Positions 14,263 through 19,894 of a DNA stretch of 19,894 bases are shown here, piece by piece. The notes beneath the pieces were generated by a model. It made no database searches and was not told the DNA's origin. It was given only the letters and a program-made list of their open reading frames with translations. A program made the translations under genes and the position numbers. Where the stretch lies: positions 1 through 19,894 of the forward strand of contig JAJRVC010000404.1 of NCBI GenBank assembly GCA_024277475.1. Direction: 5' to 3'. The stretch is from Deltaproteobacteria bacterium. Its GTDB lineage: Bacteria > Desulfobacterota > Desulfobacteria > Desulfobacterales > JAFDCJ01. Numbering within the stretch: position 1 is the stretch's first letter; each line of letters starts with the position of its first letter.

Positions 14263-15126
14263 ATGGAAAATTTAAAATTATGTTTATTTTCATCGACCCC
14301 TGAAGTGGTAGATCTGGGATTCATCGTCAAGGTCTTAGCCGGTACCCCGCAGGAACTTGTCCAACGTACCGTGGACTGGGGTTACGACGGATTGGAATTT
14401 TTGCCGGATCCGGAAAACATTCCCGATCCGATTCACTTTAAACAGATGGTTGATGATGCCGGCATTGGGTTGTATATCGTTAATTCGGGCCGCTTTGCCG
14501 TGCAGGACCTGGCTCTGATCCACGAAAATGAAAAAATACGACGCCGATCAGTTGATGCATTCAAGCGCATGGTTGATTTTGCTGCACATTTTAATGCCCG
14601 GACGGCCTTGGGGATTGCCCGTGGTAAAGGCATCCCCAATGCGACCAAAGAGGAAAATGACAACGTGGCCGACGGAGTGTTCCGTGAATTGACAAAACAT
14701 GCGGAATCGACCGGCGTCGTAATCATGCTGGAGGCAGCTGAGCCGGACATAACCAGCTACCTTAATACCAACGCCCAGATAATGGAATGGGTGGATCGCA
14801 TCAACAGCCCCAATTTAAGCGTCCACCTGGACACGCATCAGCTGATAGGTGCCGAAAAAACAATTGAAGAAGGAATTAAAGTCACCCGCGGTCAGGCAAC
14901 ACATATTCACCTTTACGATCCCAGCCGTTGGCCGCCGGGGGTAATCGATGCAAAAAATCAACTGGATTGGCCTAAAATCATTAAAACCTTGCGGGAAACC
15001 CATATGCCGGAAACCGGTTCCGTAGTCCTTGCACCTGAAGGAGATCCCGGGCCGGCAGCGATAAAGTCGCGAGATTTTTTAAGGAGCCTGCTGCAGGCAC
15101 AGGACGGATCCGATGAAATTCAATAA
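14263..15126 (+). CDS. Sugar phosphate isomerase/epimerase-type TIM-barrel protein
   Basis: A 287-residue member of the xylose-isomerase-like/AP-endonuclease-2 superfamily, which includes hydroxypyruvate isomerase, tagatose 3-epimerase and inosose dehydratase. Likely metal ligands are E157 (MLEAAE), D190 (VHLDTHQ), H216 (HIHLYD) and E259 (APEGD). The E-D-H spacing of 33 and 26 residues is the kind seen in the tagatose 3-epimerase group. The barrel starts at GTPQELVQRTVDWGYDGLEF. AAGGAGG lies 7 bases before the ATG. Its 3' end overlaps the next gene by 14 bases, so the two are coupled. It probably rearranges a keto sugar or sugar acid in the pathway, but the exact reaction cannot be told from the sequence. 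Confidence 0.85.
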   Translation: MENLKLCLFSSTPEVVDLGFIVKVLAGTPQELVQRTVDWGYDGLEFLPDPENIPDPIHFKQMVDDAGIGLYIVNSGRFAVQDLALIHENEKIRRRSVDAFKRMVDFAAHFNARTALGIARGKGIPNATKEENDNVADGVFRELTKHAESTGVVIMLEAAEPDITSYLNTNAQIMEWVDRINSPNLSVHLDTHQLIGAEKTIEEGIKVTRGQATHIHLYDPSRWPPGVIDAKNQLDWPKIIKTLRETHMPETGSVVLAPEGDPGPAAIKSRDFLRSLLQAQDGSDEIQ

Positions 15127-15868
15127 TAAGGTAGTCATTATTACAGGCGGTGGTTCCGGAATTGGACGGGCTGCGGCTGAATTGTTCGCCCGGCGGGGCG
15201 CCGGTATCGTCGTTGCCGATTATAATGCCGAGAATGCCGCACAAGTGGTTAACGACATAAAAACCTCAGGGGCCAAGGCACTATCGGTTGAAGTTGATAT
15301 CTCAAAAGCCGGGATGGTTGCCGATATGGTTCAGAAAACCCTAGATTACTTTGGAGGCATCGACATTTTGTTCAACAATGCGGGTATTCTTCTGCCCGGG
15401 TCGGTGTTGGACTTGACGGAGAAAGACTGGAGCCGTGTCATCAGTGTAAACCTGACAGGGGTGTATCTGTGCAGCAGGGCCGTGCTGCCCCATATGATTA
15501 AGCGCGGAGGGGGCTCCATTATCAATGCTTCATCCTCCACCGGCGCCCATGATGCAATCGAAAATGCGGCCGCCTATGTATCATCGAAGGGCGGCGTGGC
15601 CATGTTGACGAAAGCCATGGCCCTGGATCACATCCGGGAAAATATTCGCGTCAATGCGATATGTCCGGGCCCCACTGATACGCCGATGCTGAGGTCATTT
15701 TTTTCTTCCCCCGAGGAAGTCATGAAATTCGGTGAAAGTTTCCCCATTGGACGTCTGGGACAACCGGAGGAACTTGCAAAAGTGGTTCTGTTTCTCGCAT
15801 CGGATGAGGCTTCCTATATCACCGGCGCCCTCATTGCAGCGGACGGAGGGCAAACAGCCCATATATAG
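15113..15868 (+). CDS. Short-chain dehydrogenase/reductase (classical, probably NAD-dependent)
   Basis: A 251-residue classical SDR. The cofactor motif is TGGGSGIG (11-18), with D36 after the second strand, favouring NAD(H). NNAG is at 88-91, the catalytic serine lies in NASSS (138-142), and Y155 and K159 form YxxxK. The C-terminal YITGALIAADGGQ is typical of the glucose/3-oxoacyl-reductase branch. It overlaps the epimerase-like gene by 14 bases and ends 38 bases before the lactonase gene. A dehydrogenase next to a lactonase suggests oxidation of a cyclic sugar to its lactone, which would need NAD as acceptor, but the substrate is inferred. Confidence 0.9.
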   Translation: MKFNNKVVIITGGGSGIGRAAAELFARRGAGIVVADYNAENAAQVVNDIKTSGAKALSVEVDISKAGMVADMVQKTLDYFGGIDILFNNAGILLPGSVLDLTEKDWSRVISVNLTGVYLCSRAVLPHMIKRGGGSIINASSSTGAHDAIENAAAYVSSKGGVAMLTKAMALDHIRENIRVNAICPGPTDTPMLRSFFSSPEEVMKFGESFPIGRLGQPEELAKVVLFLASDEASYITGALIAADGGQTAHI

Positions 15869-15906
15869 AGCACCAAGGTAATTGTTAATCAGCTAAGGAG
15901 GATATC

Positions 15907-16779
15907 ATGCTATTTTCCACTGGTCTTAGCATTCCGGAGGGCCCGGTCGCCCTCAGGGATGGTAGTTGGTTGGTTGTCGAAATGGGTCCCGACCGGGGCT
16001 GCATAACCCGGATAAGCCAAGACGGCAAGGATAAGCGTATTGTCGTCAAAACCGGTCGTCCAAACGGACTGGCCGTTGATCGCAACGGATTCATCTGGGC
16101 CGCCGAATCGTTGACCCCCTCACTGCTTAAGGTTACTCTGGACGGCCAGGTGGAGGAAGTATTGACATCCTGCGGCGATGAACCGTTTCTGTTCCCCAAC
16201 GACTTGGCTTTTGGACCTGACGGGATGTTGTATTTGACCGACTCCGGCATCCTTTTCGAAGAGTTTGCTCCCGGCGGGCAGGTTCGAGCCGATTATATGG
16301 ATGTCTCCATCGACGGCCGGGTGTATAAAATAAATCCGGCAACCCATGAAATCGAGAAAATAGATAGCGGAATTCGCTTCACCAACGGAATCGCTTTCGG
16401 ACCTGACAATAACTTATATGTCAATGAAACCATAACCGGCATGATTTTCAAATATGAATGGCGAGAGGGCCGGGTTAGCGGCAAGCGACAGGATTTCGGC
16501 AATGTTATCGCACCCGACGCACCTGAAGGCATCAAAGGCCCGGACGGTATGAAATTCGGAGCAGACGCAAGGCTATACGTAACGGTCTTCGGCCAGGGCG
16601 ATGTGACGATATTGGACGCTGCGGGTGAGGTTTCTGAAAGGATAAAAACAGATGGCGCTTTTCCAACCAATCTGGCTTTCGGTTTGCCCGGTGACAACCG
16701 CATCTATGTCACCGAAGATGAGATCGGAACGATAGAAGTGTTTGATGTCGGTGTAGACGGCTTCAAGCTATATGATTGA
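15907..16779 (+). CDS. SMP-30/gluconolactonase family lactonase
   Basis: A 290-residue six-bladed beta-propeller. Metal and active-site residues of the family are visible: E11 (IPEGPV), N98 (FPNDLAFGPDG), N160 (FTNGIAFGPD) and D213 (GPDGMKFG). Each sits in one of the repeated blade motifs of the form N/DG-x-AFGPD. Members hydrolyse aldonolactones such as gluconolactone or xylonolactone; fungal D-pantolactone hydrolase also belongs here, which matters given PanB in this cluster. No signal peptide is visible, so the enzyme is probably cytoplasmic. AAGGAGG lies just before the ATG. It is the last gene of the 13146-16779 group and is followed by a 232-base spacer with inverted repeats. Confidence 0.9.
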   Translation: MLFSTGLSIPEGPVALRDGSWLVVEMGPDRGCITRISQDGKDKRIVVKTGRPNGLAVDRNGFIWAAESLTPSLLKVTLDGQVEEVLTSCGDEPFLFPNDLAFGPDGMLYLTDSGILFEEFAPGGQVRADYMDVSIDGRVYKINPATHEIEKIDSGIRFTNGIAFGPDNNLYVNETITGMIFKYEWREGRVSGKRQDFGNVIAPDAPEGIKGPDGMKFGADARLYVTVFGQGDVTILDAAGEVSERIKTDGAFPTNLAFGLPGDNRIYVTEDEIGTIEVFDVGVDGFKLYD

Positions 16780-16810
16780 CACAGATCTTCGCAGCAACAA
16801 ATTTGATGTG

Positions 16811-16839
16811 GCCGCAAAAAGACACAAAAACCACAAAAA
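16811..16839. repeat. Short A-rich periodic repeat
   Basis: Three successive near-copies of about 10 bases are visible: GCCGCAAAAA, GACACAAAAA and CCACAAAAA. It lies in the spacer after the lactonase gene. The style is like that of the larger element at 18522-18592. Confidence 0.5.
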
Positions 16840-16879
16840 TAAAATTTCACACTTAATAATTTCAATAGGTTATATGATC

Positions 16880-16895
16880 AAAATTCGAGAATTTT
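16880..16895. promoter_or_regulatory. 16-bp inverted repeat, possible operator
   Basis: AAAATTCGAGAATTTT has perfect 7-bp arms around GA. The two-base centre makes an RNA hairpin unlikely, so a dimeric DNA-binding protein site is the better reading. It lies about 120 bases before the second SDR gene and immediately before the hairpin-like repeat at 16896. Confidence 0.4.
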
Positions 16896-16950
16896 GACTT
16901 TTTACGAGAATGTCAATTTAGCAATCGGGAAAAAGTCGTAAAAAAAAGTC
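16896..16950. repeat. Inverted repeat in the spacer before the second SDR
   Basis: GACTTTTTACGA (16896-16907) is complementary to TCGTA plus an A run plus GTC (16936-16950) apart from three additional A residues on the right. The loop is 28 bases. It could be a transcript hairpin or a binding-site pair. It is AT-rich and has no good T run after it, so it is not a clear terminator. Confidence 0.45.
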
Positions 16951-17011
16951 CCCCTTTTAACCGATGGGTGACCACTGATCGTTATCAAAAACAACATTAG
17001 AACACAATACC

Positions 17012-17791
17012 ATGAATATCCATTTAACGAATAAAATTGCAGTCATTACCGGCGGTACCGCGGGTATCGGATTGAAAATCGCTGAAACGTTTGCCCGCGC
17101 GGGGGCCCAAATCGCGATTTGCAGCAGGAATAAAACCAACGTCGGCGCCGCCGTCGATTATCTTCACGAAGCCGGCTTCAGCGTATTCGGTGAAGCTGCC
17201 GATGTTTCCAAAAAAGCCAGCATCTTTTCATTTGCCGATAAAGTGGAAGCAAAGCTTGGCGGTATTGACATCTGGGTCAGTAATGCTGCCGTTTGTCCCC
17301 AGTATAAAATTATCGATACCCCTGATGAGGTCTGGCAGCTGGTGATGGACATCAATGTAAAGTCGGTCTACTACGGTGGTATTATTGCTGCTGAAAAAAT
17401 AAAAAAGCGCGGGGGCGGCGTTCTGCTGAATGCCGCATCTTTTGCATCCCTGATGCCATCGGTGGGATCGGGGGCTTATGCGGCCTCCAAGGCGGCGGTC
17501 TACAGCATAACCAAAACACTGGCTGCGGAATTGGCGCCTTATAATATTCGCGTGATTGGATATATCCCCGGCGTTATCGAAACCAAAATGACGGCCCCGG
17601 TCATTCAGGTCAAACGGGAAATTCTGGAGGATCAAATCGCCTTGCGTCGGATCGGCACAGATGAGGAAGTAGCAAACGCACTGGTGTATTTTGCTTCCGA
17701 TCATGCCGCCTATATCACGGGAACATTTATTGAAGTGTCGGGCGGTAAATTCTGTGTGCAAAATCCGCAGGATGCATGGCGGCAGATATAG
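17012..17791 (+). CDS. Short-chain dehydrogenase/reductase (classical, probably NADP-dependent)
   Basis: A 259-residue classical SDR. The cofactor motif is TGGTAGIG (13-20), followed by SRN (38-40), whose arginine favours NADP(H). The usual NNAG is SNAA (90-93). The catalytic serine is S143 and YxxxK is Y156/K160. The end [13 protein letters not shown] is normal for the family. No strong ribosome binding site is visible before the ATG at 17012, unlike most genes of the cluster. It is separated from the lactonase by 232 bases that hold several inverted repeats, so it may be controlled separately. It could reduce a keto sugar or an aldehyde or oxo acid from the aldolase step; the substrate is unknown. 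Confidence 0.9.
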   Translation: MNIHLTNKIAVITGGTAGIGLKIAETFARAGAQIAICSRNKTNVGAAVDYLHEAGFSVFGEAADVSKKASIFSFADKVEAKLGGIDIWVSNAAVCPQYKIIDTPDEVWQLVMDINVKSVYYGGIIAAEKIKKRGGGVLLNAASFASLMPSVGSGAYAASKAAVYSITKTLAAELAPYNIRVIGYIPGVIETKMTAPVIQVKREILEDQIALRRIGTDEEVANALVYFASDHAAYITGTFIEVSGGKFCVQNPQDAWRQI

Positions 17792-17877
17792 TCCTCCAGA
17801 TGAAGAAGGGACAATTATGCAATGGAACAAAAAACAATGGCTTTCTGAAAGCCCTTACCGGTAAAGGAAAAAAAGTA

Positions 17878-18444
17878 ATGAAAAAATCAATTGGCGCCAA
17901 AACACTGGTTTATCCCACCCCAGTTTTTGTGGTGGGCACCTACGATAAAGACGGCAAGCCGAATGTGATGACGGCCGCCTGGGGCGGCATTTGCTGTTCC
18001 AAACCTCCGTGCGTGGCTGTTTCTTTAAGAAAACCAAGGTACTCCTATAAAAATATCATTGAACGTAAAGCATTTACGGTCAATATTACTCCCCAAAAAT
18101 ACGTGAAAGAATCCGATTACTTTGGTATCGCATCCGGCAGAAACAAAGACAAGTTTGCTGCTTCGGGGCTCACCCCTGTAAAAAGCGATCTGGTGGATGC
18201 GCCCTATATAAAAGAATTTCCGCTTGCTTTGGAATGTAAGGTACTGCATACGATAGAGATCGGTGTCCACATACAGTTTATCGGTGAAATCCTTGATGTT
18301 AAAGCCGACGAGGCAATGCTGAATGATGAGGGGGTTCCTGATATTGAAAAGGTTAAGCCGATCCTGTTTGCACCCGAAATGCAGGCTTATTACGGAGTTG
18401 GGGATTTTCTTGGAAAGGCGTTTTCGATTGGGAAAGATATTTAA
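17878..18444 (+). CDS. flr: Flavoredoxin (flavin reductase-like FMN-binding protein)
   Basis: A 188-residue protein of the flavin reductase-like split-barrel family. The N terminus [20 protein letters not shown], then [24 protein letters not shown] and [20 protein letters not shown], closely resemble flavoredoxin of Desulfovibrio, an FMN protein linked to electron transfer in sulfur metabolism. The frame is open upstream to an ATG at 17776, inside the previous gene. However, the homology starts at the ATG at 17878, which has AAAGGA about 10 bases before it, so I use that start. It follows the SDR by 86 bases. Its presence in a carbohydrate cluster is odd; it could serve as an electron carrier or may simply be an adjacent unrelated gene. 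It is the best single hint that the host is a sulfate reducer. Confidence 0.85.
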   Translation: MKKSIGAKTLVYPTPVFVVGTYDKDGKPNVMTAAWGGICCSKPPCVAVSLRKPRYSYKNIIERKAFTVNITPQKYVKESDYFGIASGRNKDKFAASGLTPVKSDLVDAPYIKEFPLALECKVLHTIEIGVHIQFIGEILDVKADEAMLNDEGVPDIEKVKPILFAPEMQAYYGVGDFLGKAFSIGKDI

Positions 18445-18478
18445 GCCCAACCCTAACAAGCTTGGCTGGTCGCAGCTT

Positions 18479-18496
18479 AGCGGGGATCCCGCTTTA
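18479..18496 (+). terminator. Possible terminator after flavoredoxin
   Basis: AGCGGG and CCCGCT form a perfect 6-bp GC-rich stem with a GAT loop (18479-18493), followed by TTA only. The stem is good but the T run is poor, so it may be a transcript-stabilising hairpin instead. Confidence 0.4.
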
Positions 18497-18521
18497 TCGG
18501 GGAAGTAAAAAAAGAAATCAA

Positions 18522-18592
18522 TCACGAAAGGACGAAGACACGAAAAAAAGACAAGACAACTTTCGTGTTTTCTAAATTTCATGGGTTCGTGG
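18522..18592. repeat. Inverted element built of degenerate 8-base units
   Basis: The left arm reads in 8-base steps TCACGAAA, GGACGAAG, ACACGAAA, AAAAGACA (18522-18553). The right arm, read on the other strand, is CCACGAAC, CCATGAAA, TTTAGAAA, ACACGAAA (18561-18592). The innermost full pair ACACGAAA/TTTCGTGT (18538-18545 and 18561-18568) is perfect and the outer CACGAA/TTCGTG pair also matches. It is non-coding and lies between flavoredoxin and the hypothetical gene. Confidence 0.6.
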
Positions 18593-18638
18593 TGAAGAAA
18601 TCTTTTCCTAAAATGCAAAAAGTTCACAATTAAGAATT

Positions 18639-18989
18639 ATGGCATTCGAATCCGACATCAGCCCCAAACACATCGCCTTTTATGATCGAGAAAGAAAAGG
18701 CATCTTCATTCACAAGGATCAACTGAAAGAAAGTCCTTTTGAAATCGGCGACAGGTTCTCGGTTCGCAAAGGAAAACGGGAGCTGTTCGCCATGACCCTC
18801 ATAAAAGACGATACGGGCGAAATATTTTACGACAAAAAGGGGATATTCATCGAACGCACCCGCAAAATAGATATTTTACTCGGCGGAATTTTTGATGAAT
18901 ATGTAATTTATATCGAGCCCGAAATCCCGCAGACCTTCAAAATAAAGGCGCTTGAAATTGTAAAGGATAATAGCCAGAAGTGGTTTTAA
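18639..18989 (+). CDS. Hypothetical protein, 116 residues
   Basis: I do not recognise this protein. It is charged, with no signal peptide and no membrane segment, so it is probably cytoplasmic. The sequence alternates short beta-type stretches with glycine turns: RKGIFIHKDQL near 19-29, FEIGDRFSVRKGKRELFAM near 34-52 and KKGIFIERTRKIDILLGG near 66-83. The first and third (RKGIFI and KKGIFIERTR) look like an internal repeat. The small beta-rich layout recalls swapped-hairpin AbrB-like folds, but that is only an impression. The ATG at 18639 has a weak AAGAA before it. It lies 40 bases before the aldolase gene on the same strand, and codon use looks like the neighbours. That it is a real gene is likely but not certain. 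Confidence 0.6.
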   Translation: MAFESDISPKHIAFYDRERKGIFIHKDQLKESPFEIGDRFSVRKGKRELFAMTLIKDDTGEIFYDKKGIFIERTRKIDILLGGIFDEYVIYIEPEIPQTFKIKALEIVKDNSQKWF

Positions 18990-19029
18990 CCTAAAGGAAG
19001 GCTCAAGCTGAATATAGGGCGGAGGATAC

Positions 19030-19782
19030 ATGAATTCAAATTTTCGTGCCGGACTTAAGGACGGCGATGTGTTGATTGGAACACTCATAACAATGCCGGT
19101 ACCTGAAATTGCCGAAATCATGATCGAAGTCGGCTTTGACTGGTTATTTGTCGATACCGAGCATGCCCCCTTCAATGCTGAAGGCGCTTTGAAAATTCTG
19201 CAGACGGCCGGTGAACGCTGCCCCTGTGTCGTTCGAATCCCGGCACATCACGAAGTCTGGGTCAAAAAAGCCCTTGATATTGGTGCCGACGGAATTATTG
19301 TGCCCCAGGCAAATTCAGCCCAAGAAGCGGAACAGATTGTGCGGCTGTGCAAATATCCGCCTCGGGGCAGCCGATCGGTCGGTATCGGCAGAGCACACAA
19401 ATACGGTCTGGGTTTCAAGGAATACGTGGAGAAGGCCAATGATGAAATTGCGGTAATTTTACAGGCGGAAAATATCAGGGCTTTAAAAAATATTTCCGAA
19501 ATTGTCCGGGTGCCGGGAATCGATGCTATTTTTATCGGACCCTACGATCTATCGGCCAGCATGGGAAAGATAGGAAACGTTACCGATCCGGATGTCCGCA
19601 AAGCAATCGCAACCATAGCGGAATGCTGCCTGAATGCCGGTCTTCGCGTGGGGATATTTGTGGATACGGCCGAAACCGCTGCTACTTTCATCCAGCAGGG
19701 ATTTACACTGATTGCCATCAGTACCGATGGGTTGTATATGGCGCTGGGAGCAAAAGAAACGCTGAATTCCCTGAAACGTTAA
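19030..19782 (+). CDS. HpcH/HpaI-type class II aldolase
   Basis: A 250-residue metal-dependent aldolase. The family cleaves 4-hydroxy-2-oxo acids or 2-keto-3-deoxy sugar acids to pyruvate plus an aldehyde. Visible residues are H45 in DTEHAPF (general base), R69 in VVRIP (pyruvate binding), E147 in LQAEN and D173 in GPYDLSASMG (metal ligands). YPPRGSRSVG and DGIIVPQANSAQEAE are also typical. The second ligand motif reads QAEN where QIE is usual, so the pocket may differ slightly. GGAGG lies just before the ATG. The stop codon falls inside the first unit of a 16-base tandem repeat. In this cluster it is the natural enzyme for carbon-carbon cleavage after dehydration of an aldonate; a 2-keto-3-deoxy-rhamnonate or 4-hydroxy-2-oxo-heptanedioate type substrate cannot be told apart here. 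Confidence 0.9.
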   Translation: MNSNFRAGLKDGDVLIGTLITMPVPEIAEIMIEVGFDWLFVDTEHAPFNAEGALKILQTAGERCPCVVRIPAHHEVWVKKALDIGADGIIVPQANSAQEAEQIVRLCKYPPRGSRSVGIGRAHKYGLGFKEYVEKANDEIAVILQAENIRALKNISEIVRVPGIDAIFIGPYDLSASMGKIGNVTDPDVRKAIATIAECCLNAGLRVGIFVDTAETAATFIQQGFTLIAISTDGLYMALGAKETLNSLKR

Positions 19783-19820
19783 TTCGATGAAAGGTTAATT
19801 CGATGAAACGTTAATTCGAT
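19773..19820 (+). repeat. Three 16-base tandem repeats across the aldolase stop codon
   Basis: GAAACGTTAATTCGAT, GAAAGGTTAATTCGAT and GAAACGTTAATTCGAT follow each other without gaps, differing at one base in the middle copy. The first copy contains the aldolase stop TAA (19780-19782). The remaining 74 bases of the window contain no gene; a perfect 10-bp palindrome CAACATGTTG lies at 19856-19865. Confidence 0.8.
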
Positions 19821-19894
19821 GAGGACTTCATAGGCTCTTAGTGGCCTTTAGCCAGCAACATGTTGTAAGAAACTTGATGATTTAAACTGTCCGA

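Noticed and set aside
17228..17830. 200-residue open frame on the minus strand
   Set aside because: It lies opposite a clear SDR with all catalytic motifs, and its translation has no recognisable domain. It is a shadow of the plus-strand gene.
17776..17877. Upstream in-frame start for flavoredoxin
   Set aside because: It would overlap the SDR and add 34 residues with no homology; flavoredoxin begins MKKSIGAKT at 17878.
18025..18627. 200-residue open frame on the minus strand
   Set aside because: It overlaps flavoredoxin in antisense and runs through the inverted 8-base repeat element; composition is irregular and no domain is visible.
19773..19820. CRISPR array or attachment site
   Set aside because: The copies are directly adjacent without spacers, only 16 bases long, and no cas or integrase gene is nearby.

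Overview
The window looks like part of a chromosome from an anaerobic, Gram-negative bacterium of the Desulfobacterota (sulfate-reducer) type. The reasons are an oxygen-sensitive 2-oxoacid:ferredoxin oxidoreductase, a protein that closely resembles Desulfovibrio flavoredoxin, a periplasmic binding protein with a twin-arginine signal, and moderate GC content. The lineage is an inference, because no rRNA or other marker gene is present. All convincing genes lie on the + strand. I saw no tRNA, rRNA, CRISPR array, insertion sequence or prophage gene.

Layout. (1) Bases 1-939 hold the 3' part of a gamma-glutamyltransferase-family gene. (2) Bases 940-1426 are a non-coding spacer with a possible terminator hairpin, a sigma70-like promoter and repeats that could be operators for the IclR-type regulator encoded downstream. 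(3) Bases 1427-4771 form a tight operon: iorA, iorB and an iclR-family regulator. (4) Bases 4783-8095 continue with an amidohydrolase, PanB (ketopantoate hydroxymethyltransferase) and a dihydroxy-acid dehydratase. (5) Bases 8161-12999 encode a complete sugar-type ABC importer: Tat-exported binding protein, double ATPase and two permeases. (6) Bases 13146-16779 encode a zinc dehydrogenase of the butanediol/sorbitol type, a xylose-isomerase-like TIM-barrel protein, a short-chain dehydrogenase and an SMP-30/gluconolactonase-type lactonase. (7) Bases 17012-19782 encode a second short-chain dehydrogenase, flavoredoxin, an unrecognised 116-residue protein and a HpaI-type class II aldolase. The two longer spacers in this last part carry inverted repeats and short-period A-rich repeats.

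How the genes may work together (inference): import of a polyol, sugar or lactone, oxidation by zinc and short-chain dehydrogenases, lactone opening by SMP-30 (and possibly the amidohydrolase), dehydration of a 2,3-dihydroxy acid by the IlvD-type enzyme, carbon-carbon cleavage by the HpaI-type aldolase, and oxidative decarboxylation of a 2-oxoacid to an acyl-CoA by IorAB with ferredoxin as acceptor. The unusual element is PanB. IlvD forms, PanB consumes or (in reverse) forms, and a 2-oxoacid:ferredoxin oxidoreductase could oxidise, the same compound, 3-methyl-2-oxobutanoate. No other branched-chain amino acid or pantothenate biosynthesis gene is nearby. This suggests a catabolic module for a branched C5-C6 hydroxy acid, lactone or sugar that I do not recognise as a described pathway.
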